Assembly: GCA_020638995.1 (NCBI GenBank)
Contig: JACKHM010000001.1
Span: 3,038,001-3,102,000, forward strand
Length of the DNA: 64,000 nt
From: Planctomycetaceae bacterium
GTDB lineage: Bacteria; Planctomycetota; Planctomycetia; Pirellulales; Pirellulaceae
Direction: 5' to 3'
In this document: positions 1 to 8,371 of the stretch, piece after piece
How positions within the stretch are numbered: position 1 is the first letter of the stretch
Layout of the letters: each line of letters begins with the position of its first letter
The notes under the pieces: model-generated
Seen by the model: the letters and a program-made list of their open reading frames with translations, nothing else
Told to the model about the DNA's origin: nothing
Databases searched by the model: none
Made by a program: the position numbers and the translations under genes

Positions 1-1
1 T

Positions 2-181
2 CCGACGGACCATACCACACTGTTTGATCTAGACGACGTGGCCAACGATCTGCAGCTGTTTGAGGTTCGAGTCGAGATGCCCTATGCAGCGCTGACCAAT
101 ACAGGTGGACCAGGGACCAGCGAGTGGCAATTGTCCGCCAAGATCGTATTCCGCAATGCGCGCGCCGCGATCGTTCAGTAG
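2..181 (+). CDS. TadE-like protein, C-terminal fragment
   Basis: An open frame enters from the left edge and runs 59 codons to a TAG at 179-181. Its C-terminus reads LFEVRVEMPYAAL then LSAKIVFRN, an extracytoplasmic beta-rich ending that fits TadE-type pseudopilin-like proteins of planctomycetes. The next gene, 51 bases downstream on the same strand, is a TadG-like protein, and TadE/TadG genes usually sit together in tight-adherence (Flp pilus) clusters, which supports the call. The N-terminal membrane segment that would prove it lies outside the window. The family assignment is inference from this short tail plus context. Confidence 0.55.
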   Translation, partial: PTDHTTLFDLDDVANDLQLFEVRVEMPYAALTNTGGPGTSEWQLSAKIVFRNARAAIVQ

Positions 182-232
182 TTGTGAGTCCAATTCATTT
201 CGTGATTTGTCGAGAGTGTCAGGAGCAGTCGA

Positions 233-2005
233 ATGAAACGCATAACTCATCGGTTGGAAGCGAGGCTGGCGCATCCACGATCATCGTCCCTACGTCGAGG
301 TGTCGTTTCGATCCTGGCCGCGTTTTTACTTGTCGGCGTGTTCGCTTTTGTTGCGTTTGCCGTCGACACAGGTCTGATGACTCTGACTCAGACAGAGATG
401 CAGAACGCGGTCGATGCCGCGGCGCTTGCGGCTTCTCAAGAGATCACCGGCGCGATTTACGATGCCGGGCAGGGAGCAGGCGATGCGTCGGTCGATTCCA
501 ACTCCATCGCAGTTGCTGCCGCTCGCGAGATGGCGGCGAACGTCGCCGGGCTGAACGGCGTGTATGTGGATCCGAACGAAGACGTCGCGTTTGGAAAGCG
601 TTCGTACAACGCAGCGACCGGCGAGTGGCCGATCGTGTGGGGCGCTGAACCCTACAATGTCGTACGAGTCACCGCGCGGCGCGACAATACTGACACGGAT
701 GAGCCGGATGGTCGCCTTCGATTGTCGTTTGGCTGGGCCGTCGGCATGTCCTCGGTGGAAATGGTAACTTCCGCGACGGCCTTCGTCGAAGCCCGCGATA
801 TTGAGTTAGTACTCGACTTCTCGGCGTCGATGAACGACGACAGTTCAATCCGATCGTTCGGATCGTTGGGGCGGTCAAATGTTGAAGCGTCGCTGGATGG
901 GATGTGGGATGCCTTGGTCGAGGCTGACCCCAAATGGCCAGGCACGACAACTTCAAAGTTCCCTGCCACGGGGTTTGGCGACATTGACAGCTACTACGGC
1001 ACCTACATTCCCAGCAGCAACACATCCTCGATCTACCAAAGCTTGGATTTGAATGACACTATCGGCGGTGCCGTTAAGTATCCCTTTCCGCAGGCCGGTC
1101 GATACAGCAACGGGCAGCCTAAGTCGAAACCCAGCAATTCGACGAGTCAGAGCTTGTGGTATGGCTACATCAACTATGTAAAGAATCTCAGCGGCACTTA
1201 TCGAAAGCGTTATGGCTATCGGACATTGATGGATTACCTACAGGAACAGCGTTACGCCAGCGACCAATCAGAAGATCTCTGGCGGACCAAGCACTATCCA
1301 TTCAATGGAGTAAAAGCTGGGGCGTCGCTATTTCTAAGTTTCCTGACAGAGCTCGATTTCGGTGATGAGGTTGGGTTGGTGAGCTACGGTGGATACTCAC
1401 AAGTCGAAATGGTCCTTAATGATGGCGACGCCTATGTAGACATCAGTTCTGATCCAATCACGGGTGTGTACTCCGACATCGATACGATTCAGATTCACAA
1501 ACAAGCCGGGCACTATGATGGCTGGACCGGTATGGGATACGGGATCCAAGACGCAAAGGAGATGTTGATCGGAGATCCAAATGATTCGTTCAACAACGGA
1601 TATACCCGATACGGTGCCCGTCCGACGATGATCATCATGACCGACGGCCAGACAAACCAAGGTCCCGGGAATTGGAGCCTTCCCAGTGGCTGGGATTGGG
1701 CGGACTGGACTGACTACGACGGCGACGGCGATGCGGACTACTATACCTACGATCGAAAGAAGCAGTACGCGTTCTGGGAAGCCACAGAAGCGATCCGATA
1801 CGGCGTCACGATCCACACGATGAGTGTCGGTGTCGATGCCGATCGAGATTTGATGGAAGCGATCGCCTTTGCCGGAAATGGAGTTTGGATGAATATTCCG
1901 GGCGGTACGACCGTCACACAGATGGAAGAAGAACTGATCGCAGCGTTCCGTCAGATTGCGGCGAAAGTTCCACCGGCGAAACTAATTCATAGCGGATCAA
2001 ACTAG
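233..2005 (+). CDS. TadG-like membrane protein with von Willebrand A domain
   Basis: 590 aa. Residues about 20-46 form one hydrophobic segment (RGVVSILAAFLLVGVFAFVA), followed by the TadE/G-like run VDTGLMTLTQTEMQNAVDAA typical of the TadG N-terminal domain. From about residue 190 a von Willebrand A fold begins, with the MIDAS motif DFSAS near 195 and a second metal-site loop TDGQ near 469. The product should be anchored in the cytoplasmic membrane with the vWA domain outside, in Flp/Tad pilus biogenesis or surface adhesion. The ATG at 233 follows an AGGAGC ribosome site. It follows a TadE-like gene on the same strand and is closed by a strong terminator. The role in pilus assembly is inferred; no tadA/B/C ATPase or platform gene is visible here. 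Confidence 0.8.
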   Translation: MKRITHRLEARLAHPRSSSLRRGVVSILAAFLLVGVFAFVAFAVDTGLMTLTQTEMQNAVDAAALAASQEITGAIYDAGQGAGDASVDSNSIAVAAAREMAANVAGLNGVYVDPNEDVAFGKRSYNAATGEWPIVWGAEPYNVVRVTARRDNTDTDEPDGRLRLSFGWAVGMSSVEMVTSATAFVEARDIELVLDFSASMNDDSSIRSFGSLGRSNVEASLDGMWDALVEADPKWPGTTTSKFPATGFGDIDSYYGTYIPSSNTSSIYQSLDLNDTIGGAVKYPFPQAGRYSNGQPKSKPSNSTSQSLWYGYINYVKNLSGTYRKRYGYRTLMDYLQEQRYASDQSEDLWRTKHYPFNGVKAGASLFLSFLTELDFGDEVGLVSYGGYSQVEMVLNDGDAYVDISSDPITGVYSDIDTIQIHKQAGHYDGWTGMGYGIQDAKEMLIGDPNDSFNNGYTRYGARPTMIIMTDGQTNQGPGNWSLPSGWDWADWTDYDGDGDADYYTYDRKKQYAFWEATEAIRYGVTIHTMSVGVDADRDLMEAIAFAGNGVWMNIPGGTTVTQMEEELIAAFRQIAAKVPPAKLIHSGSN

Positions 2006-2090
2006 CGAAGCACCCCACCGCCTGGGCGGCCGCGGACGACCCTGATGCCTTGCAACTGCATAATGCAGATTTAGCGTCCGCCCAAACACA

Positions 2091-2134
2091 AGATCCTCGA
2101 AGTCTTACCCTGCTTCGAGGATCTTTCTTTTTTC
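2091..2134 (+). terminator. Rho-independent terminator after the TadG-like gene
   Basis: A perfect 12-bp stem (AGATCCTCGAAG at 2091-2102 pairing with CTTCGAGGATCT at 2113-2124) with a 10-base loop is followed by a T-rich run to 2134. It lies 86 bases after the TAG of the vWA gene and is a textbook intrinsic terminator for it. Confidence 0.9.
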
Positions 2135-2287
2135 TTGAGTTCCTACGACTGAAGAGCGCTGAGCCCGAGTAGTAGAGCGCGTTTCAAAACACGTAGTACA
2201 GCCAAGTTGAATTCGAAAACATGTGGAGAATTGCTGGCAGGCTGCGCTACGACGGTCTTGATTTGCTTTGGTGCTTTGCGCGCCAGG

Positions 2288-2482
2288 TTAAATTGGGCGT
2301 GACCATCCATCGTCGACGCGTTGCACGCGCGGTTGTGCCTTTAGAATCCCCTCCAGATGACTGCCAAACAAGCGAACGCCGGTCGCGACCGCTTCGGTCT
2401 CGGTCGCCGCAGTTACGTGACCGAGAAAGTGATTTTCGGCAAAGACATCCCATTCCTTGTTGGCTTCTTTGTTGTCCGTCAT
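2288..2482 (-). CDS. Small hypothetical protein (64 aa)
   Basis: A 64-residue frame starting MTDNKEANKEWDVFAENHFL, ATG at 2482 with GGAG about 11 bases upstream on the minus strand. The composition is that of a soluble, acidic-amphipathic protein with no signal peptide or membrane segment, unlike the arginine-rich translations of the other frames here. I do not recognise the family. It lies downstream of, and in the same direction as, the CxxCH protein gene, separated by about 190 bases, and is convergent with the terminator of the vWA gene. It could still be a chance frame. Confidence 0.5.
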   Translation of the reverse strand: MTDNKEANKEWDVFAENHFLGHVTAATETEAVATGVRLFGSHLEGILKAQPRVQRVDDGWSRPI

Positions 2483-2668
2483 GCGTGCATATACTCCATG
2501 TCATCCAATGCCGGAGTGCAGCGCGCAAGAATTTGTGCCGGACACCGTACGAAACGACGCCGACTGCCCCCACAAGTATTGCCTGCCTCAACACTCGGGG
2601 TTTGTATCCGCGATATTTAATGCGACGAGGATAGCCGCCGGTGGGCGGCGACGCAATCGCAGTAATGT

Positions 2669-3988
2669 TCACTTCTTGCGAGAATTCCACGACTGCGACA
2701 AGTCCTGTTTCGTCTCGTCCAGGATTTCGAGAATGGCTCGACGGTCTGTCGTCGTGAGATGAGCGAATTGTTGTGACTGATCGGCTCCGGTGAGAATCTC
2801 CCAAAGCCGGCTGTATACCTGCTGGCGAATACGTTTTGGCAAACCATCGAACGCATCGGAGTAGATTAGGAAGCTACAGGGATAGCGAAAGAGTCGCCGT
2901 TTTAGATCAAATTGCCGTAGGCTTCTGCCTTGCGTGTCAAAGGGCCCGCGTACCTCGAAGTCCTTGGCAAACGACGATGTCCCGGAAATCGTGTCCGAGA
3001 ATTCGTATTCGTCCACCATCAAAATGGCTTCTACAAGTTTTTCCGCAGCCGAGGCATATCGGCTCCGGGTTGAGTCCGATTCGAAGTCGACGGGTCGTTC
3101 CAACGCGCGATTCATGGCTTCGGAATCGCGTTCGGTCGTCCGACCTTGAAAGTTGGCAGCCGCGAGTTGATTATGCACCGACACTTGATGACCAAGCACC
3201 ATCAATGCAACGATATCGCTGTCCTGTGTGATGTAACGCGAAGTCGGAATGCGATCTGTCAAGTCAGTGATGTTAGCGCCTATCTCCCTGTCGAGATCCT
3301 CGGGACTTATCCGGCCTTCAACGATCGCATTCCCCATGTGCCGCAATCGACCATGTAAGCCCGTTACGTACCAACCTCCCCACCGCTCGGCGAATGGGCT
3401 GGTATCGTCGGTCCGATAGGTTCCCGAGCTAAACACCGGAAGCCCACTCGCATCGGAATATACCGACCGCATGATGTGGCCAGGTATTCGTTGCGTATGA
3501 CTCGAAGCGTGACACAACAAGCAATGATCCGTCTGACGCTTGATCACAGCACTAGACGCATTGTTCTGGTCGAGGGTGTAAAAAACAGCACCGAGTTGCG
3601 GGTCGACAGCCGAGATTTCGATGACGTCACCCTGTTGAACCCACCCCAAGTAAACGTCGTCGTCAAAGTAGATCGCGCGAGGCGAACGAGGTGAAATGCG
3701 ATGCCGCTGCAAGCTGGTTTTTGAGAACACCAAAGTCTGAGAAGACGTCGGTATTTGGAGATACTCCATTAGCGCAGGCAGGTACCCGTGCGTGACATCG
3801 TAGTCAAGATCCACCTTCCCGTCGTCGAGTTGTTCCTTGAGCCGTGCTACTCGGTCTTGTGGGGCTGTTGCCGAGTAGTTGATTGGATCGCGTTCATACT
3901 CCAGCTGACCAAAAGCGGGAGTGCAATTGGGCAGCAGGAACGCAAGAACAAATACAAACGATTTTGAAGCCAGAGAGCGAATTAACAC
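2669..3988 (-). CDS. Exported protein with one c-type haem motif (CLLCH)
   Basis: 439 aa, GTG start at 3988. Residues about 8-27 make a signal peptide (FVFVLAFLLPNCTPAFG). A single haem-c attachment motif CLLCH is at residues 156-160, followed by a histidine (SSH) and conserved-looking Trp/Gly stretches (ERWGGWYVTGLHGRLRHMGN). I believe proteins of this length and pattern recur in planctomycetes without an assigned role. The product would be periplasmic, with haem attached after export. It starts 25 bases after the stop of the protoglobin gene, so the two are probably co-transcribed under the divergent Rrf2-type regulator. A role in nitric oxide, nitrite or oxygen chemistry is inference from this neighbourhood. 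No catalytic family is recognised. Confidence 0.7.
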   Translation of the reverse strand: MLIRSLASKSFVFVLAFLLPNCTPAFGQLEYERDPINYSATAPQDRVARLKEQLDDGKVDLDYDVTHGYLPALMEYLQIPTSSQTLVFSKTSLQRHRISPRSPRAIYFDDDVYLGWVQQGDVIEISAVDPQLGAVFYTLDQNNASSAVIKRQTDHCLLCHASSHTQRIPGHIMRSVYSDASGLPVFSSGTYRTDDTSPFAERWGGWYVTGLHGRLRHMGNAIVEGRISPEDLDREIGANITDLTDRIPTSRYITQDSDIVALMVLGHQVSVHNQLAAANFQGRTTERDSEAMNRALERPVDFESDSTRSRYASAAEKLVEAILMVDEYEFSDTISGTSSFAKDFEVRGPFDTQGRSLRQFDLKRRLFRYPCSFLIYSDAFDGLPKRIRQQVYSRLWEILTGADQSQQFAHLTTTDRRAILEILDETKQDLSQSWNSRKK

Positions 3989-4012
3989 ATCGGCGCCTCG
4001 TTTGTCGACGAT

Positions 4013-4588
4013 TCAAGCAGCTTGATAGTGGCGAGTGATCAGATCGTTTTGGAGCCAGAGCAGTTTGTTAAATGCCCGCAAGGTTGTTGCCTGAGTCGCG
4101 CTGTCGAGACCAAGGCCAAAAATGGTGGAAACCAAAGCGTCTGATACAAAGCCCATCAGTGCGTTCATCTGAACGAGTGGCACGTCAAGCTCGGGACTGC
4201 CAGCTTTGGGGGTATGGATTTTTCCAACCACGTCCAAATAGTTAAGCATCGTGCCATCATACGGCTTCGTTACCAACGCCGTTAGATATCTCCCGAGGTG
4301 CTGCTTTCGAAACTCAATCATCTCGTGATCTTGCGTCAGCGAGTCGATGTCTTGTGGAACTTCTCCCTCATAGCCCGACTGACGCGGCACAAAATGACGC
4401 TTTGTTGAACTGTAAGAGAAAAGTTTGTCGTAGACGGCGTCGACCAACGTCGGAACCAACGGAGCTAGATGAGAAGCCGCTCCATGAATCGCCACTATGT
4501 CATCTTCCCCGAACCCCATAAACTCGGTGAGGTAGCCGAAGCGGTAAGCAAGATCCGATTCCAGTTGTGCTTCATCGATTTGTTTCAC
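4013..4588 (-). CDS. Protoglobin-domain protein
   Basis: 191 aa, about the length of a single-domain protoglobin (roughly 190-200 aa). The pattern LAYRFGYLTEFMGFGEDD at the N-terminus, YDKLFSY, FRKQHLGRYL and VGKIHTPKAG (His as the probable proximal haem ligand) all fit the protoglobin/globin-sensor fold. No methyl-accepting, GGDEF or kinase output domain is attached, so it is a stand-alone haem protein that may bind O2, NO or CO in the cytoplasm. ATG at 4588 is preceded by a GGAAAGGAA-like ribosome site. The upstream region carries the palindrome at 4644-4671, and the divergent Rrf2 regulator suggests direct control. The CxxCH protein gene follows after 24 bases. Confidence 0.85.
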   Translation of the reverse strand: MKQIDEAQLESDLAYRFGYLTEFMGFGEDDIVAIHGAASHLAPLVPTLVDAVYDKLFSYSSTKRHFVPRQSGYEGEVPQDIDSLTQDHEMIEFRKQHLGRYLTALVTKPYDGTMLNYLDVVGKIHTPKAGSPELDVPLVQMNALMGFVSDALVSTIFGLGLDSATQATTLRAFNKLLWLQNDLITRHYQAA

Positions 4589-4643
4589 GAGTGAAATTCC
4601 TTTCCCAAAGTCTGGAACTCATGGAGACTTTCGAGCCAAATTA

Positions 4644-4671
4644 CTAAACTGGATGTATGTATCCAATTTAG
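4644..4671. promoter_or_regulatory. Palindromic operator candidate between protoglobin and Rrf2 genes
   Basis: Two 11-base arms, CTAAACTGGAT (4644-4654) and ATCCAATTTAG (4661-4671), are inverted with one mismatch around a 6-base centre. The size and symmetry suit an Rrf2-family dimer. It sits 56 bases upstream of the protoglobin start and 57 upstream of the regulator start, so it could control both. Operator function is inferred from position and symmetry. Confidence 0.65.
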
Positions 4672-4695
4672 GATCTGAGTATACCGGCACAAAAG

Positions 4696-4711
4696 TGGAT
4701 GTCAATGTCCA
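4696..4711. promoter_or_regulatory. Second, weaker operator-like site next to the Rrf2 start
   Basis: The 16-base core TGGATGTCAATGTCCA resembles the core of the upstream palindrome, TGGATGTATGTATCCA (4650-4665), with identical length and outer half-sites. It lies 46 bases further on, just before the ribosome site of the regulator gene, so it could serve autorepression. Confidence 0.45.
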
Positions 4712-4727
4712 ATAAAGGGTTTGCCTA

Positions 4728-5168
4728 GTGATTTCTCAAACGGTCGAATACGCCTTACGTGCTGTTGTTTATTTAGCCGACCAGTCTCCGAAAGCCCGAA
4801 CGACAAGCCAAATTGCATCGGCGACAAAGGTTCCGCCGGCCTATATGTCGAAAGTGCTTCAAGGGTTGTGTCATGTCGGCATTCTGCGTTCTCAGCGAGG
4901 CATCGGCGGAGGCATGTCCTTGGTGCCATCGCCGGAAGATCTAACCATCCTTGATGTTGTAAATGCGGTTGAGCCGATTGGACGGATAAAGAGTTGCCCG
5001 CTCGGTCTGGAGTCGCATGGCATCCAACTTTGCGCATTGCATCGAAGGCTGGATCTCGCGTTGGCCACAGTTGAAGAAGCATTTCAGAGCACGACCTTGG
5101 CTGAAGTACTCGCCGATCCGAATCCAAGTGTCCCGCTGTGTGACCTGCCAGGCCGAGAGGAGAAGTGA
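4728..5168 (+). CDS. Rrf2-family transcriptional regulator (NsrR/IscR-like)
   Basis: 146 aa, GTG start at 4728 preceded by an AAAGGG ribosome site. The N-terminus MISQTVEYALRAVVYLA and the winged-helix signature IASATKVPPAYMSKVLQGL plus RGIGGG are characteristic of Rrf2 proteins. Cysteines lie at 48, 90, 102 and 138. C90 and C102 occupy the outer positions of the iron-sulfur ligand triad known from NsrR and IscR, but the middle cysteine is missing (ESHGIQ lies between), so the cluster, if present, is ligated differently, perhaps with His97 or C138. It is divergent from the protoglobin operon with a palindrome between them, which suggests NO- or redox-responsive repression. The exact ligand sensed is not shown by the sequence. 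Confidence 0.85.
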   Translation: MISQTVEYALRAVVYLADQSPKARTTSQIASATKVPPAYMSKVLQGLCHVGILRSQRGIGGGMSLVPSPEDLTILDVVNAVEPIGRIKSCPLGLESHGIQLCALHRRLDLALATVEEAFQSTTLAEVLADPNPSVPLCDLPGREEK

Positions 5169-5464
5169 TCGGTCTGCGAGTGAGACTGGCTTCACCAATG
5201 TGATTCAGCCGGCATCGAATCCGGCTCGGAACGCACAGTCTGCTTCCACCGAACCATACTTCGGAGATTAGCATGAACGTGTCCACCACGTTCCAAGTGG
5301 CGAGCGTTCATCCCTTGGAGTAGGACAGCCACGAATCTGTTGATCTTTCGACGTAGTCCAGTTGTAACGATTTTGTCGAGCCTCGGCCTCCAGGACACGT
5401 AACCTATACTTTCGAGAAACTCATCCGAAAGATTGGACGCACTTCGACCTGAGAGGCAACGGGA
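5169..5464. other. Intergenic region between Rrf2 regulator and membrane protein
   Basis: About 300 bases with no convincing frame, hairpin or repeat. The short antisense frames here are arginine-rich and lack ribosome sites. Confidence 0.4.
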
Positions 5465-7246
5465 ATGACTTCTGATCGTGATTCAGACGCCACGAGCGAA
5501 TCGCGGCGACCAACGCGATGGCTAGATGGGGCAATCGTTTGTGCGACGATTTTAACTTGTGCAATTGCGCTCGCTCCCAACATTCCGGACCCTGACCTTT
5601 GGGGGCACGTTCAATACGGTCGCGATTGGTTAGAGCAAGGCTTCCACACGTCAACGACTTACTCCTATACGGCCGAAGGATATCGCTGGGTCAATCACGA
5701 GAATCTGGCCGAATTGACCGTTGCCATTGGTATGAACGCGCTGGGGCCCATCGGGATGTTGATTGCCAAATGCCTTGCGGGTCTCGGCGTGATTGGTCTG
5801 ATCATGTGGCGGGCGCGGCATGATGGGTTGGGACTGATTACCATTTGCGTGACCGCATTGCTCGTCTCCATCAACTTGACGTACTTCTGGCCAATGCGCC
5901 CGCAGCTGCTAAGCTGGCTGTGCTATACGCTTCTGTTGACGCTGTTGTCGTGGTGTTTCCAGGGGTGGGAAGGTCGCGGCTGGTTACGATGGCTGGAACC
6001 GAATCTCGACAGATCGGAACAGGCAGGCCCCGATTATTCGAGCTTCCGCTTGCGTTTCCTTTGGCTGGCCCCGGTCATATTCTGTGTGTGGGCCAATTCA
6101 CATGGTGGCTTTGTCGCCGGTTACTGCATCTACGTTGCCTATCTCGGGCTTCGCGGGATCGAGGCATTCTCGTGTTTCGGGCGCGAATCATTTGGCTTGC
6201 TCAGGCGGTTTGCAATGATGGTTGTTGCAGCGGGGCTGGCCACTTTTATCAATCCTTATGGCGCGGGGCTGCATTTGTGGATGTTGGGGTCACTTGGTAC
6301 GCCTCGCCCTGAGATCATGGAATGGCGGGCGCCGGATATGCTCTCGACGTTGATGTTGCCGTTGTGGCTCATCATGTTTACTTGGTTTGCCTCGCTATTG
6401 TTGACGCGGCGTTCCCGGGATGTAACTCACTTGGTGATCCTGTCGCTGACGCTTTGGCAATCGCTCTCGCACGTACGACACATACCATTCTTTGCCATTC
6501 CGTTCGGCTTTTGGATGGCGATTCACGTCGAATCGGTACTCCGGCGATTCAATATCGTTCGTGATGAAGCGGAGAAAGGGCAGCATGCGAAGACCATGAG
6601 TTCCCGAATGCAGTGGTCGTTTGGAGTTGTGTTCACGCTTGCATTTGTGCTGCTTGGATTCCGATTGTATGTGCGGCTCAGCGAGATGCCTGTGGAGCGG
6701 AAGGATTATCCCGTTTCCGCGTTTCAGTACGTTGCCGACCAGGATTTGCAAGGAAGAATGGTCGTCACGTTTAACTGGGCGCAATATGCAATTGCGGCGT
6801 TTGGTCCTCGGGATCAGACTGACGAAGGTCTGCTGATCAGCGTCGACGGAAGATTCCGAACCTGTTATCCGCAGGAAGTGATCGACATGAATTTCGATTT
6901 CGTTCTTGGAAATCTCGAACCGCGTTATCGCAGTCCAAACTCGCCTCCTTTCGACGACGAACGCGTTCTAGAATTCGGCGATCCCGACATCGTGTTGATA
7001 AATCGCGAGCAACCTCACGGGGTGAACGTCATGTTCAGAAATCAAGACCGTTGGACGCTGCTCTATCAGGATCGCATTGCCCAGGTGTGGGGAGCGGCGT
7101 CAAAATATGATGACCCCGCAAGCATTCACTACATTTCTGAAGATCGGCGCAACATTACCGATGATGAGCAAACGGGGACCGTGCCTTGGCCGGCATTACC
7201 CATACGCCCACGGCAAAACCGACAATTGGCGCAAAGCCACTCGTGA
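5465..7246 (+). CDS. Polytopic membrane protein, GT-C-like
   Basis: 593 aa with about ten hydrophobic helices between residues 20 and 420 and a soluble C-terminal third of about 170 residues. The first periplasmic loop contains DPDLWGHVQYGRDWL and TTYSYT...WVNHENLAEL, an arrangement like the acidic first loop of GT-C membrane glycosyltransferases (PMT/ArnT superfamily). This similarity is of topology and loop chemistry, not a confirmed family match. Such enzymes use polyprenyl-phosphate sugars, and the next gene is a GT2 of the polyprenyl-phosphate sugar synthase type, which would supply that donor. The two are on the same strand, 242 bases apart. It could also be a planctomycete-specific transporter or unassigned membrane protein. 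Confidence 0.6.
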   Translation: MTSDRDSDATSESRRPTRWLDGAIVCATILTCAIALAPNIPDPDLWGHVQYGRDWLEQGFHTSTTYSYTAEGYRWVNHENLAELTVAIGMNALGPIGMLIAKCLAGLGVIGLIMWRARHDGLGLITICVTALLVSINLTYFWPMRPQLLSWLCYTLLLTLLSWCFQGWEGRGWLRWLEPNLDRSEQAGPDYSSFRLRFLWLAPVIFCVWANSHGGFVAGYCIYVAYLGLRGIEAFSCFGRESFGLLRRFAMMVVAAGLATFINPYGAGLHLWMLGSLGTPRPEIMEWRAPDMLSTLMLPLWLIMFTWFASLLLTRRSRDVTHLVILSLTLWQSLSHVRHIPFFAIPFGFWMAIHVESVLRRFNIVRDEAEKGQHAKTMSSRMQWSFGVVFTLAFVLLGFRLYVRLSEMPVERKDYPVSAFQYVADQDLQGRMVVTFNWAQYAIAAFGPRDQTDEGLLISVDGRFRTCYPQEVIDMNFDFVLGNLEPRYRSPNSPPFDDERVLEFGDPDIVLINREQPHGVNVMFRNQDRWTLLYQDRIAQVWGAASKYDDPASIHYISEDRRNITDDEQTGTVPWPALPIRPRQNRQLAQSHS

Positions 7247-7488
7247 CGCTTCGGTAGTGCGAAGGATTTGCGAAAACTTGACGCCTCAGGCAAATAGCGT
7301 GCTATGTTTCTATAGGGCGATGTTTGCTGATACTCTGAGCGATATCGGCTTACGTCAGACCTGCACTCAGAGCTCACGCTCGCACACAACATCCCGCCGA
7401 CTCACTTCACACACCAACACACCTCGTCTGGGCCAGCCGAGGTAACGACCGACACGCACGGCGTCACTCCCAGCGATAGGAATCTCCG

Positions 7489-8361
7489 ATGTCAAATGCG
7501 ATGCTGAATGACACCCCGTCCAGCGTGCACTCGATGGCGTTTGTTCCCTACCTGTCACACCCACCAGCAGCCGAGATCGTGAGTCGTGCGGAGCGTAAGC
7601 TCGCAGAAATCGAGGCCCTGTGGGATTTGATGGAACTTGACGAAGAGTCGGTACTTCCAGCCTCGCTGCCGACGGACCTTCGTGTATCGGTAGTAATTCC
7701 GGTCTACAACGAGAAACGGACCGTCTTCGACGTGATCGCACGTATCCGGGCGCTTCCGTTCGAGACAGAAATCATTGTCGTAGATGATTGCAGCACCGAC
7801 GGCACGCGAGGATGGTTAGAGACTGTACGTGGCGCCCCGGGCCTGAAACTGATACTTAAAGACGAGAATCAGGGCAAGGGAGCGGCGCTTCGGACGGGAT
7901 TCATGAATGCAACGGGACAAATCGTTGTCGTCCAGGATGCGGATCTAGAATACGATCCACGCGACATCGAAACGCTGATTCGTCCAATTATCTCTGGCGA
8001 TGCCGACGTCTGTTATGGTTCGCGATACTTCTATCGTCGCAGCAGCGATCGTTCCTTTCTGCACCGTTTGGTAAATCGAACCCTCACGACAGCTTCGAAT
8101 CTTTTCACTGGCCTGCGACTCACGGATATGGAGACTTGTCACAAGGCGTTCCGTACCAACGTCCTCCGTGACCTGCCCTTGAAACAGAACCGTTTTGGAT
8201 TCGAACCCGAGGTGACCGCCAAGATAGCCCGTCGTAAGTATCGAGTGACCGAGACCCCGTCAAGCTATAAGCCGCGAGGCTATGCGGAAGGCAAAAAAAT
8301 TGGCTTCCGCGATGCATTAAATGCGATCTACTGTATCGCGCGGTATGGGTTCGCCGACTAG
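7489..8361 (+). CDS. Family 2 glycosyltransferase (polyprenyl-phosphate sugar synthase type)
   Basis: 290 aa. After a 60-residue N-terminal extension the GT-A domain starts with VSVVIPVYNEKRTVFDVI, followed by the nucleotide-binding DDCSTDGT, GKGAALRTGF, and the metal-binding DADLEYDP. These are hallmarks of dolichyl-phosphate mannose/glucose synthase-like GT2 enzymes, which transfer a sugar from a nucleotide donor to a polyprenyl phosphate at the membrane. No C-terminal membrane helices are present, so it is a soluble or peripheral form. The ATG at 7489 follows a GGAAT element. The preceding GT-C-like gene could be the partner enzyme. The convergent EF-hand gene ends 10 bases after its stop. 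Confidence 0.88.
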   Translation: MSNAMLNDTPSSVHSMAFVPYLSHPPAAEIVSRAERKLAEIEALWDLMELDEESVLPASLPTDLRVSVVIPVYNEKRTVFDVIARIRALPFETEIIVVDDCSTDGTRGWLETVRGAPGLKLILKDENQGKGAALRTGFMNATGQIVVVQDADLEYDPRDIETLIRPIISGDADVCYGSRYFYRRSSDRSFLHRLVNRTLTTASNLFTGLRLTDMETCHKAFRTNVLRDLPLKQNRFGFEPEVTAKIARRKYRVTETPSSYKPRGYAEGKKIGFRDALNAIYCIARYGFAD

Positions 8362-8371
8362 CTGAAGCAGA

